DNA of 64,000 nucleotides, taken from assembly GCF_009830125.1 (NCBI RefSeq), contig NZ_WUPT01000001.1, positions 806,001-870,000 on the forward strand, written 5' to 3'. Shown here piece by piece: positions 34,617 to 42,734 of the stretch. Position 1 is the stretch's first letter. Every line of letters starts with the position of its first letter. This DNA comes from Kangsaoukella pontilimi (GTDB taxonomy: Bacteria > Pseudomonadota > Alphaproteobacteria > Rhodobacterales > Rhodobacteraceae). The notes below the pieces were generated by a model. It did no database searches and was not told where the DNA came from. It saw nothing but the letters and a program-made list of their open reading frames with translations. The translations under genes and the position numbers were made by a program.

Positions 34617-37145
34617 GTGACCCGTTTTATCCTGTCCTTCTTCGGCGCCATCTTTTCGTTGGTCACCCTGGGGCTGATCATGGCCGCGCTGACCGTGGGC
34701 GCCGTGTTCTGGTACTATGGGCGCGACCTTCCCGATCACGAAAGCCTCGCTCAGTACCGGCCGCCGACGATCAGCCGCATCTACTCGACCGAAGGCCGCA
34801 TCATCGACGAATATGCCGAGCAGCGGCGCATCTACGCGCCCGCCGACGAAATTCCCGATCTGGTGAAAAACGCCTTCATCTCGGCCGAGGACAAGAATTT
34901 CTACCTGCACCAGGGCTTCGACATGCGCGGCATCGCGGCCGCTGTCTATGAGGCGGTGGCCACGCGGGGCGAAAGTGTGCGCGGCGCATCCACCATTCCG
35001 CAGCAGGTGGCGAAGATCAGCTTTCTCTCGGGCGAACGCCGGATCGAGCGCAAGATCAAGGAGGTCATCCTTGCCACCCGCATGGTGAACTCGCTGCCGC
35101 GCGACAAGATTCTCGAGATCTATCTCAACGAGATTTTCCTCGGCCAGAACGCCTATGGCGTCGCCGCCGCCGCACAGACCTATTTCAACAAGAACCTGTC
35201 CAATCTCGAACCCGCCGAGGCGGCCTATCTGGCTGCGCTCCCCAAGGCGCCTTCCACCTATCACCCGGTGCTCGAGGAGGAACGCGCTATCGCGCGTCGG
35301 AACTTCGTTCTGCGCGAGATGTACGAGAACGGCTATATCGACCTTGCCGCCTATGAACACGCGCGGGTCGCGCCGCTTCTGACCGTGCAGTCGGGCGATG
35401 TGGACGCCTTCCGCGAAAGCCTGCCGCCCCGCGACTACTTCACCGACGAGATCCGCCGTCAGCTCAGCCGCGACTTCGGCGACGAGGGCTTCCGCAGCGC
35501 AGGCCTGACGATCCGCGCTACCGCAGACCCCGAGTTGCAGGAGGTCGCCGCCGAGGCGCTCCGCGAGGCGCTCGAGGACTATGATCGCGCCGCAGGCGAA
35601 TGGCGCGGCACGGGTGTATCGCTTGAGGCTGACTCGCTTTCGGGACAGACCGATGGCGTCGACAAATGGCGCATTGCACTCGAGGGCACGAATGTTGCCC
35701 GCGATGTCGAGGACTGGTACCCGGCCGTGGTTCTGGAGGTGGGTGACAGCGCGGCGCGGATCGGCGTCGAGGGCTGGCTCGACGGGACCGACGGCCACTG
35801 GATCACGCCCGATGACCTGCGCTGGATCAGCGGTGCGCGGCGTGCGGGCGACATCCTGTCCGTGGGCGACGTGATCCATGTCCGCCACGAAGGCGGATCG
35901 GCCGCCGACCCGGTCTTCTCGCTCCGCCAGGTGCCCGAGATTCAGGGCGCCTTCATGGCGATGGACGTGAACAACGGCCGCGTGCTCGCCATGCAGGGCG
36001 GGTTCTCCTATCAGGACTCGGTCTTCAACCGCGCGACGCAGGCCACGCGCCAGCCCGGCTCGTCCTTCAAGCCCTTCGTCTATGCCGCCGCGCTGGACTC
36101 GGGCTTCACCCCCGCGACCATCATCATCGACGCGCCGATCGAGGTGGATGTCGGCGGCGGCCAGATCTGGCGCCCCAAGAACGCGTCGAACCAGTTCTAC
36201 GGGCCGACTCCCCTTCGTACCGGGATCGAGCGCTCGCGGAACCTGATGACCGTGCGCCTCGCCGAAGAGGTCGGAATGCAGACCGTCGCGGGCTATGCCG
36301 AGCGCTTCGGCGTCTATGACGACATGCAGCCCTTCCTCGCCAATGCCCTCGGCAGCCAGGAGACGACGCTCTACCGCATGGTGGCCGCCTACGCGATGTT
36401 CGCCAATGGCGGTGAGCGTGTGACGCCGACGCTTGTGGACCGCATTCAGGACCGTTGGGGCACGACGATCTACCGTCACGACCAGCGCCGCTGCGAGGAC
36501 TGCGTGACCCGCGAGTTGCCGGCGGGCGAATTGCCTGACATTCAGACGAACCGCCAGCAGGTGATGAACCCGATCACAGCCTACCAGCTCACCTCGATGA
36601 TGCGGGGCGTGGTCGAGCGCGGTACTGCCTCGGGAACGGTTAACCTGCCGGTGCCGACGGCGGGCAAGACCGGCACCACCAACGATGCCAAGGACGTCTG
36701 GTTCGTGGGCTTCACCTCGACCATCGCGGCAGGCTGCTATATCGGATACGACCTGCCGGAGCCTCTGGGCCGGGGCGCGTCGGGCGGCGGCATGTGCGGA
36801 CCGGTTTTCCAGAAATTCATGGAGAAAGCGGTCGAGAAATACGGCGGCGGGCGTTTTGCGATCCCGCCGGGCGGCCGCTTCATCAAGATCGACCGTTTCA
36901 CGGGCGCACGCCTTCCCGACGATGTGGTGGGCGAAAACGTGGTGGCCGAGTACTTCCGCGAAGGGGAAGAGCCGGTCTTCGGGATCACCTTCGACGGCGG
37001 CTTCGCCATGGGCGCGAACCTGCCCTTGTTTACCGACGAGCAGCTTGGCCGCAGCACACAGACCGTTGAAACATCGTCCGGCGAGACCGTCGTCATCCCC
37101 GGCCAGGCGACGGCGGGCGAGATTTCCTCAGGCGGTCTTTACTGA
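34617..37145 (+). CDS. mrcA: Penicillin-binding protein 1A
   Basis: Bifunctional peptidoglycan glycosyltransferase/transpeptidase. 842 residues from GTG 34617 (VTRFILSFFGAIFSLVT). One N-terminal membrane span (about 4-32) is followed by the GT51 domain (catalytic Glu in FISAEDKNFYLHQGFD, then GASTIPQQVAK). An OB-like insert follows, then the transpeptidase: nucleophile Ser in QPGSSFKPF, SRN motif in GIERSRNLM, and KTGT in TAGKTGTTND. The ATG at 34560 would need 19 extra non-family residues. It lies behind an amidase gene. Confidence 0.96.
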   Translation: MTRFILSFFGAIFSLVTLGLIMAALTVGAVFWYYGRDLPDHESLAQYRPPTISRIYSTEGRIIDEYAEQRRIYAPADEIPDLVKNAFISAEDKNFYLHQGFDMRGIAAAVYEAVATRGESVRGASTIPQQVAKISFLSGERRIERKIKEVILATRMVNSLPRDKILEIYLNEIFLGQNAYGVAAAAQTYFNKNLSNLEPAEAAYLAALPKAPSTYHPVLEEERAIARRNFVLREMYENGYIDLAAYEHARVAPLLTVQSGDVDAFRESLPPRDYFTDEIRRQLSRDFGDEGFRSAGLTIRATADPELQEVAAEALREALEDYDRAAGEWRGTGVSLEADSLSGQTDGVDKWRIALEGTNVARDVEDWYPAVVLEVGDSAARIGVEGWLDGTDGHWITPDDLRWISGARRAGDILSVGDVIHVRHEGGSAADPVFSLRQVPEIQGAFMAMDVNNGRVLAMQGGFSYQDSVFNRATQATRQPGSSFKPFVYAAALDSGFTPATIIIDAPIEVDVGGGQIWRPKNASNQFYGPTPLRTGIERSRNLMTVRLAEEVGMQTVAGYAERFGVYDDMQPFLANALGSQETTLYRMVAAYAMFANGGERVTPTLVDRIQDRWGTTIYRHDQRRCEDCVTRELPAGELPDIQTNRQQVMNPITAYQLTSMMRGVVERGTASGTVNLPVPTAGKTGTTNDAKDVWFVGFTSTIAAGCYIGYDLPEPLGRGASGGGMCGPVFQKFMEKAVEKYGGGRFAIPPGGRFIKIDRFTGARLPDDVVGENVVAEYFREGEEPVFGITFDGGFAMGANLPLFTDEQLGRSTQTVETSSGETVVIPGQATAGEISSGGLY

Positions 37146-37227
37146 CGCCCGAGCGCCTGCGCGGGCCGTGCTTGAAGGCGCGGCCCGGCGTTGCTAAGAG
37201 CCAGCACCACCAATTCCGGAGAGTCCC

Positions 37228-38355
37228 ATGCGCGCCGACGCCGAGAACACGGTAGCCGCCATTGAAAAGTCGCTGAACCTTCTGGCCCAGAGAATGGACT
37301 GGGAGACGGCCGAGCATCGCCTTGAGGAATTCAATGCGATGACCGAGGACCCAAAGCTCTGGGACGATCCCGAGAAGGCCCAGAAGCTGATGCGCGACCG
37401 CCAGATGCTGGTGGATGCGGTCAACCGCTACAAGGGCATGAAGCAGGAACTGTCCGACAATATCGAGCTCATCGAACTGGGCGAGATGGAGGACGACGCC
37501 GAAGTGGTGTCCGAGGCCGAGGCGGCGCTCAAGTCGCTGAAGGAACGTGCCGGCCAGGCCGAAATCGAGGCGCTTCTGGATGGTGAGGCCGATGGCAACG
37601 ACACCTTCCTAGAGATCAACGCGGGCGCAGGCGGCACGGAAAGCTGCGACTGGGCCTCGATGCTGGCGCGGATGTATGTCCGTTGGGCCGAGAAACACGG
37701 CTACAAGGTCGAGCTTCAGTCCGAGAGCGCAGGCGAGGAAGCGGGCATCAAATCCGCTGCCTACAAGATTTCGGGGCCAAACGCCTATGGCTGGCTCAAG
37801 TCGGAATCGGGCGTGCATCGCCTCGTCCGGATCAGCCCCTATGACAGTTCCGCCCGCCGCCACACGTCATTCTCGTCGGTCTGGGTCTATCCAGTGGTCG
37901 ACGACAATATCGAGATCGAGGTGAACCCCTCCGAGATCCGGATCGACACCTACCGGTCCTCGGGCGCGGGCGGTCAGCACGTGAACACTACTGACTCAGC
38001 CGTGCGGATCACCCACATCCCGACCGGAATCGTTGTGACCTCGTCGGAGAAATCCCAGCACCAGAACCGCGACATCGCCATGAAGGCGCTGAAATCGCGT
38101 CTCTACCAGATGGAGCTGGAGCGGCGCACCGCCTCTATCCAGGAAGCCCATGACAACAAGGGTGACGCGGGCTGGGGCAACCAGATCCGCTCCTACGTCC
38201 TGCAGCCGTATCAGATGGTCAAGGACCTTCGGACCGGCCATGAGACCTCGGACACGCAGGGCGTGCTCGACGGCGATCTGGATGGGTTCATGGCCGCCAC
38301 TCTGGCGCAGGGCGTCTCGGGCATGAAGCGCGGCGAGGCGCAGTCGGACGACTGA
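37228..38355 (+). CDS. prfB: Peptide chain release factor 2
   Basis: Recognises UGA and UAA stop codons and triggers release. 375 residues. The GGQ catalytic motif is Gly248-Gly249-Gln250 in [10 protein letters not shown]. The codon-recognition tripeptide is SPY (203-205) in place of E. coli SPF. The frame is continuous, so the programmed +1 frameshift that autoregulates prfB in many bacteria is absent. GGAGAG precedes the ATG. It lies 82 bases after mrcA. Confidence 0.97.
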   Translation: MRADAENTVAAIEKSLNLLAQRMDWETAEHRLEEFNAMTEDPKLWDDPEKAQKLMRDRQMLVDAVNRYKGMKQELSDNIELIELGEMEDDAEVVSEAEAALKSLKERAGQAEIEALLDGEADGNDTFLEINAGAGGTESCDWASMLARMYVRWAEKHGYKVELQSESAGEEAGIKSAAYKISGPNAYGWLKSESGVHRLVRISPYDSSARRHTSFSSVWVYPVVDDNIEIEVNPSEIRIDTYRSSGAGGQHVNTTDSAVRITHIPTGIVVTSSEKSQHQNRDIAMKALKSRLYQMELERRTASIQEAHDNKGDAGWGNQIRSYVLQPYQMVKDLRTGHETSDTQGVLDGDLDGFMAATLAQGVSGMKRGEAQSDD

Positions 38356-38361
38356 TCCGAC

Positions 38362-38375
38362 TTGACCCGCATCAA
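38362..38375 (+). promoter_or_regulatory. Fnr/FnrL-type box before the DUF2189 gene
   Basis: TTGACCCGCATCAA fits the Rhodobacter FnrL pattern TTGAY-N4-ATCAA. It is centred 60 bases before the membrane-protein ATG. It shares a 19-base sequence (CTTGAYCCGCATCAAGGCG) with the box at 10896, including bases outside the core. Confidence 0.6.
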
Positions 38376-38428
38376 GGCGCGCGTAGCCTGAACCTCCGAC
38401 GCTGATGGCGGGAGGAGGAGGCCCAGCC

Positions 38429-39205
38429 ATGGAAACCGCACCCATCGCGCCATCGCCGCGTCCCGAGATCGGACGCCTGACCTTCGTCGAGATCTGGGCA
38501 TCGCTGAAAGCCGGGCTTTGGGATTTCCGCCGCGCGCCTCTTTACGGTTTTGCGTTCAGCGCCTTCTACGTGCTGGTGGGCCTCGTCCTTTGGTGGATCG
38601 GGGCGGATACTTTCCTCTGGACCCTCGCGCTGTCCCTCGGCTTTCCGCTGGTCGCGCCCTTCGCAGCGGTCGGGCTTTACGAGGTCAGCCGCAGGATCGA
38701 GGCCGACGAGCCGCTCGTCTGGTCCGAGGTCATGGCCGTGGTCTGGCAGGAACGGCGACGGCAACTTCCCTGGATCGGGGTTGTCCTGCTGCTCATCTTC
38801 CTGTTCTGGAGCTTCTTCGCCCACATGAGCTTCGCGCTCTTCCTCGGCTCCTCGACGCTCACCAATATATCGACCTCATACGAGGTCTTCCTGACCCCGG
38901 CGGGGCTCTCGATGCTGGCGTTCCAGGTGGTGGTCGGGGCAGGGGTGGCGTTTCTGACTTTCGGCCTGACCGTAGTGGCGCTGCCGCTTCTGGTCGACAA
39001 GGAATTCGACTTCGTGACCGCCATGCTGATCAGCCTGAATACGGTCAGCCGGAACAAGGGGCCGATGATCGTCTGGGCCGCCATCGTCGCATTGACGCTC
39101 TTCGCGGCGATGATCCCGGCTTTCCTCGGACTACTCGTGGCGCTCCCGGTCCTCGGCCACGCCACCTGGCACCTCTATCGCCGGGCTCTGTATCACCCCA
39201 TGTGA
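38429..39205 (+). CDS. DUF2189 family integral membrane protein
   Basis: 258 residues with about six membrane segments. Family features are IWASLKAGLWDFRRAPLYGFAF near the N-terminus, FPLVAPFAAVGLYEVSRRIEADEP, and the late ATWHLYRRALY. Start METAPIAPS at 38429 is chosen for its GGAGGAGG ribosome site; an ATG lies 24 bases upstream. An Fnr-type box lies just in front, suggesting control by oxygen. A bidirectional terminator follows. Related proteins are annotated near cytochrome oxidase or respiratory genes, but the function is unknown. Confidence 0.85.
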   Translation: METAPIAPSPRPEIGRLTFVEIWASLKAGLWDFRRAPLYGFAFSAFYVLVGLVLWWIGADTFLWTLALSLGFPLVAPFAAVGLYEVSRRIEADEPLVWSEVMAVVWQERRRQLPWIGVVLLLIFLFWSFFAHMSFALFLGSSTLTNISTSYEVFLTPAGLSMLAFQVVVGAGVAFLTFGLTVVALPLLVDKEFDFVTAMLISLNTVSRNKGPMIVWAAIVALTLFAAMIPAFLGLLVALPVLGHATWHLYRRALYHPM

Positions 39206-39224
39206 TCGCCCGACGGCCCAAGAA

Positions 39225-39258
39225 AAAAGGCGGCGCCTGTGGGGGGCGCCGCCTTTTC
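39225..39258. terminator. Bidirectional intrinsic terminator
   Basis: AAAAGGCGGCGCC and GGCGCCGCCTTTT pair over 13 bp around an 8-base loop between the convergent DUF2189 and bactofilin genes. T-runs are present on both strands. Confidence 0.88.
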
Positions 39259-39276
39259 AATTCATGTAACCGAAGA

Positions 39277-39780
39277 TCAGTCCGCCTTGGCGGGCTCCGC
39301 CGGCTTCGGCGCGGACATCTTGTTGTTCGCACCGTTGAGCGGATCTTCCTGACGCTGAACCGAGCCTTCGAAATGCGCGCCGGATTCGATCGCGATCGTC
39401 TTGTGGATGATGTCGCCCTCAACGCGGGCGGTAGACGTCAGGCGGACCTTCAGGCCCCGCACCTTGCCCACGACGCGGCCGTTCACCACGACGTCGTCCG
39501 CAATACATTCGCCCTTGACCGTGGCGCCTTCACCGACGGTCAGAAGATGGGCGCGGATATCGCCCTCGACCGTGCCTTCGATGTTGATGTCACCGGTGGT
39601 CTTGATGTTGCCGGTGATGGTCAGGTCTGCCGACAGCACCGACGCCGGAGGCTTTGCCTTCGGAGCCGAGGGGGTGAAATCGCTGCTCGGTTTGGTCTGG
39701 TTCATTTCGGGCGCCTTCGCTGTTTCGGTTTCGCCGGCCGGCTTGGGGCCGGGCTCGTTGATCTTGCTTTTAGAAAACAT
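39277..39780 (-). CDS. Bactofilin
   Basis: Polymer-forming cytoskeletal protein that localises envelope enzymes and affects cell shape. 167 residues. The central beta-helical bactofilin domain runs from about 50 to 145 (SADLTITGNIKTTGDINIEG, VEGDIRAHLLTVGEGATVKG, DDVVVNGRVVGKV). It is flanked by unstructured Pro/Lys-rich tails, as in the family. Its ATG overlaps the end of the M23 peptidase gene by 11 bases; such coupling is common because bactofilins often position M23 peptidases. Confidence 0.95.
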   Translation of the reverse strand: MFSKSKINEPGPKPAGETETAKAPEMNQTKPSSDFTPSAPKAKPPASVLSADLTITGNIKTTGDINIEGTVEGDIRAHLLTVGEGATVKGECIADDVVVNGRVVGKVRGLKVRLTSTARVEGDIIHKTIAIESGAHFEGSVQRQEDPLNGANNKMSAPKPAEPAKAD

Positions 39781-41149
39781 CTCTCGCTGCCTTGATGTAT
39801 TTCATGGGGTTAACGGGTTTGCCCCCAACCAGCACTTCATAGTGGAGATGTGTACCGGTGGAGCGTCCGGTGTTTCCCATATCACCGATCCGCTCGTCGC
39901 GCGATACCCTTTGGCCCACCTCGACCCGGATTCTGGACAGGTGCGCATAGCGCGTCTCGAATCCGAACTCGTGGCGGATCTTGATCAGATTGCCGTAGCC
40001 GCTCTGCCGGCCTGCGAAAACCACGACGCCGTCGGCGGTTGCATGGATCGGCGTTCCCTTGGGACCGGCCCAGTCGTGGCCCTCGTGCATCCGGCCCCAG
40101 CGGGGTCCGAAGCCAGAGGTGGACCGGACGGATCCCCGAACCGGAAAGCCGAAGGGTAGCTTCTCGGCCGCGATCCGGTAAAGCGTCAGTTCGTCGAGCA
40201 TGGTCAGAACCTCGCCCGCGCGGGCTGTCGTCGCGTCGATCTCGCCATTGCCGGATGTCGTGAACCGGATCGGCGTCAGGGGGCCGCCCTGACCGGTATA
40301 GGTCCGGCGCAACTGGTCGATGATCGAGTCGGTCGGCAGACCCACGGACGAGAACATTTCGTCCAGCGGGTTCAGCGAATTGGTCACGGCATCCTCGATC
40401 TGCTGGAAGATGCGCGCGTTCCGCTCCTCCTCCAGCCGGTCGTTCATCGCCATTTCTTCCAGGCGCAGTTCCGCCTCTGTCGCATAGCCCGCCATCATGT
40501 CGCGCTCGGCGGCCAGCGTGCCAAGCGTCTCGGTCACGATGTCCAGCGTACCTTCCAGCTCGGCGAGTTGCGTAACCTCGACATGCGCCGCCTCGGTCTC
40601 GGCCAGTCTTGCCACAAGGTCCTCGGCCCGTGCCTCGGCCTCGTCGCGGGCATTCATCGCGTCGCGGAGCGTCGCCTGAACCACGTCAAGGCCGATCTCG
40701 AGCTCCCGCTTGCGTTCTTCCGAGGCCAGAAGCCGGGACTGCATCGCCGAGACTTCGGCCAGGGCCACCGCGAAACGCTCCTGCGCGAGCGCGGCCTCCT
40801 GCGCACGGGCATCCCTCTCGCTGGCCAGCGTGTTCAGCCGGCCCTCATAGATCGCCTGCTCGCGCAGCGCCTGTTCCTTGAGATCGCCTGCGCCAAGCCC
40901 CTGCATCAGCAGAATGGCGGACGCGACGATGGTCCATCCCACCAGAAGCGCACTGCCGGTCAGGCCGACGAACTGGGTCATGGGGGACAGACGAATGAAG
41001 CGGGTCTCGGTATCGGAGCGCATAAACAGCCGCTGCTCGGGAAAGGCGCGCTCGAAAGCGGCGCGCACCGACGTCAGAACCCTGTGCCTCACGATGGATC
41101 TCTCGCTTGTTGTGTCCCGTCCGGCAGCGTCGGTCTTGGGGCCGCTCAC
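39770..41149 (-). CDS. M23 family metalloendopeptidase with coiled coil
   Basis: 459 residues. A cytoplasmic N-terminus (1-58) precedes one membrane span (about 59-83) and a long periplasmic coiled coil (about 90-250, rich in Glu, Ala and Arg). The LytM/M23 domain is at about 335-450. Zinc ligands are His355 and Asp359 (MHEGHDWAG), with HLH at 434-436 (THLHYEV). It probably cuts peptidoglycan cross-links or regulates an amidase. The gene overlaps bactofilin by 11 bases, as in LmdC-BacA pairs described in Myxococcus and Hyphomonas relatives. Confidence 0.93.
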   Translation of the reverse strand: MSGPKTDAAGRDTTSERSIVRHRVLTSVRAAFERAFPEQRLFMRSDTETRFIRLSPMTQFVGLTGSALLVGWTIVASAILLMQGLGAGDLKEQALREQAIYEGRLNTLASERDARAQEAALAQERFAVALAEVSAMQSRLLASEERKRELEIGLDVVQATLRDAMNARDEAEARAEDLVARLAETEAAHVEVTQLAELEGTLDIVTETLGTLAAERDMMAGYATEAELRLEEMAMNDRLEEERNARIFQQIEDAVTNSLNPLDEMFSSVGLPTDSIIDQLRRTYTGQGGPLTPIRFTTSGNGEIDATTARAGEVLTMLDELTLYRIAAEKLPFGFPVRGSVRSTSGFGPRWGRMHEGHDWAGPKGTPIHATADGVVVFAGRQSGYGNLIKIRHEFGFETRYAHLSRIRVEVGQRVSRDERIGDMGNTGRSTGTHLHYEVLVGGKPVNPMKYIKAARDVF

Positions 41150-41257
41150 TCCCTCGTGAGGTGTTAACGTCTGGGGAAAATCATGGCAACCTTACTGCCC
41201 CGGTTTCCCGGCAAGCACGCCGCCCGCCGCCGATCTCGGCAGTTTTCCGCCGAGAAA

Positions 41258-42079
41258 TCAGGTGGTTTCGGTCAGGGGCCAGTAGAAATCGGGGGGCAGA
41301 CCGGCCTCGGCCCGCTTCTCCTCGTTGAAGGGCGGCTTCAGGGCGCCGTGGAAATAGCGCCGCACGAGATCGTGGAACACCGGCTTCGGATCGAGGTTTT
41401 CACGCCCGCAGAGAAAGTGAAACCACTTCGACCCATAGGCCACGTGACCCACTTCCTCGGCATAGATCGTCTCCAGTGCCGCGACCGCGCTTTCCAACCC
41501 CGCCTTGCGGAAAATCCCGATCATGCCGGGTGTGACATCAAGGCCGCGCGCCTCGAGCACCATGGGCACGACGGCAAGCCGCCCCATCAGATCGTCCGCG
41601 GTATCCTCTCCCGCCCGCCACATTCCCGCATGGGCGGGCAAGGCGCCGTAATGACTGCCAAGCTCTTCAAGACAATCGCACATCAGGTTGAAATGCTTTG
41701 ATTCCTCATCAGCCGCCTTCACCCAGTCATCATAGAACCCCAGCGGCATGGGCGTCTCGATGAACCGCGCGATCACATCCCAGTGCAGGTCGACCGCGTT
41801 CAGCTCGATATGTGCGACCGCGTGCAGAAGTGCGAGGCGCCCGGCCTCCGATCCGGGCTTCCGGCGCGGAACGTCGCGCGGGTCCAGCAGATCCGGTCTC
41901 TCAGGGCGCGCAGGCCTCGACGGCGGCAGGGCGCGCCCGATCTCCAGCGCGTCTCCCGCCTCCCGCGCGGCCATCCACCGTGCGGCATGGTCCCGCGAGA
42001 GTCGCGTCTTCTCGCGTCCGTCCGCCGTGGTCAGCACCTCGACCGCCATCTCCGCCAGCGTCTCAGCCATCAGCCGCAT
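41258..42079 (-). CDS. DUF455 family ferritin-like protein
   Basis: 273 residues (or 270 from MAETLAEMAV at 42070). The ferritin-like helical fold of DUF455 is shown by paired metal-type motifs: AVAHIELNAVDLHWD, ADEESKHFNLM, and AEEVGHVAYG. The protein ends with FNEEKRAEAGLPPDFY, a family hallmark. The function of DUF455 is not established; a di-iron or redox role is inferred from the E...H pairs. It follows repeat copy 6 and bcp on the minus strand. Confidence 0.9.
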   Translation of the reverse strand: MRLMAETLAEMAVEVLTTADGREKTRLSRDHAARWMAAREAGDALEIGRALPPSRPARPERPDLLDPRDVPRRKPGSEAGRLALLHAVAHIELNAVDLHWDVIARFIETPMPLGFYDDWVKAADEESKHFNLMCDCLEELGSHYGALPAHAGMWRAGEDTADDLMGRLAVVPMVLEARGLDVTPGMIGIFRKAGLESAVAALETIYAEEVGHVAYGSKWFHFLCGRENLDPKPVFHDLVRRYFHGALKPPFNEEKRAEAGLPPDFYWPLTETT

Positions 42080-42084
42080 CCCGT

Positions 42085-42177
42085 GTTTCTTCTGTTCGGA
42101 AATACTCCGAGGGGGTCCGGGGGAGCAGCGCTCCCCCGGTCGGTCGGCGCGCCCGCAAGGGCGCGCCGAAACCGGCC
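42085..42177 (-). repeat. Intergenic repeat, copy 6
   Basis: On the minus strand, directly after bcp: GGCGCGCCCTTGCGGGCGCGCC hairpin (about 42147-42168), CCGGGGGAGCGCTGCTCCCCCGG hairpin (about 42117-42139), and the core CCTCGGAGTATTT-N6-AGAAGAAA ending at 42087. It has the same orientation as bcp. Confidence 0.75.
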
Positions 42178-42639
42178 TCAGAGCGCCTTCACCGCCTCAA
42201 GCACCGCGTCGACATGGCCCGGCACCTTAACCTTGCGCCATTCCTGCCGGACCTTGCCCGCCCCGTCGATCAGGAAGGTCGCGCGCTCGATCCCCATGTA
42301 GCTCTTGCCGTACATCTGTTTCTCGACCCAGACGCCATAGGCCTCGCAGACCTCGCCCGCCTCGTCCGAGGCCAGGATCACTTCCAGCCCGTGTTTCGCG
42401 ATGAACTTGTCGTGCTTGGCGACGGTATCCTTCGAGACGCCCACAACGACGGCACCCGCAGCCTCGAACTCGGCCTTGGCCTCGGTAAAGCCAATGGCCT
42501 CCTTGGTGCAGCCCGACGTGTCGTCCTTGGGGTAGAAATACAGCACCACCGGCGCCGGTCGCATCTCGGAGAGGGTGATCTCGCCGCCGCCGTCGCGGGG
42601 CAGGGTGAAGTCGGGGGCGCTTTGTCCTTCAAGGCTCAT
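42178..42639 (-). CDS. bcp: Thioredoxin-dependent thiol peroxidase Bcp
   Basis: Peroxiredoxin (PrxQ/BCP class) that reduces hydrogen and organic peroxides in the cytoplasm. 153 residues, the normal length. The peroxidatic Cys44 is in PKDDTSGCTKEA. The resolving cysteine usually five residues later is Ile49 here, so a one-Cys mechanism or Cys98 (GEVCEAYG) must serve instead. It is divergent from the large AsmA-like gene, sharing a 95-base region. Confidence 0.94.
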   Translation of the reverse strand: MSLEGQSAPDFTLPRDGGGEITLSEMRPAPVVLYFYPKDDTSGCTKEAIGFTEAKAEFEAAGAVVVGVSKDTVAKHDKFIAKHGLEVILASDEAGEVCEAYGVWVEKQMYGKSYMGIERATFLIDGAGKVRQEWRKVKVPGHVDAVLEAVKAL

Positions 42640-42734
42640 CGTCGTGGCTCCGGGCTTGCGTTGAAATTGCCAGTTGGGTTTTAGGGCGGTTCGTCCGAGA
42701 ATACAGTCCCGAAGCAGAGCACGCCGCCGAAAAG

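Noticed and set aside
34533-36479. 648-residue minus-strand frame opposite PBP1A
   Set aside because: The plus strand encodes PBP1A with all catalytic motifs; the antisense product is His/Arg-rich and unlike any protein.
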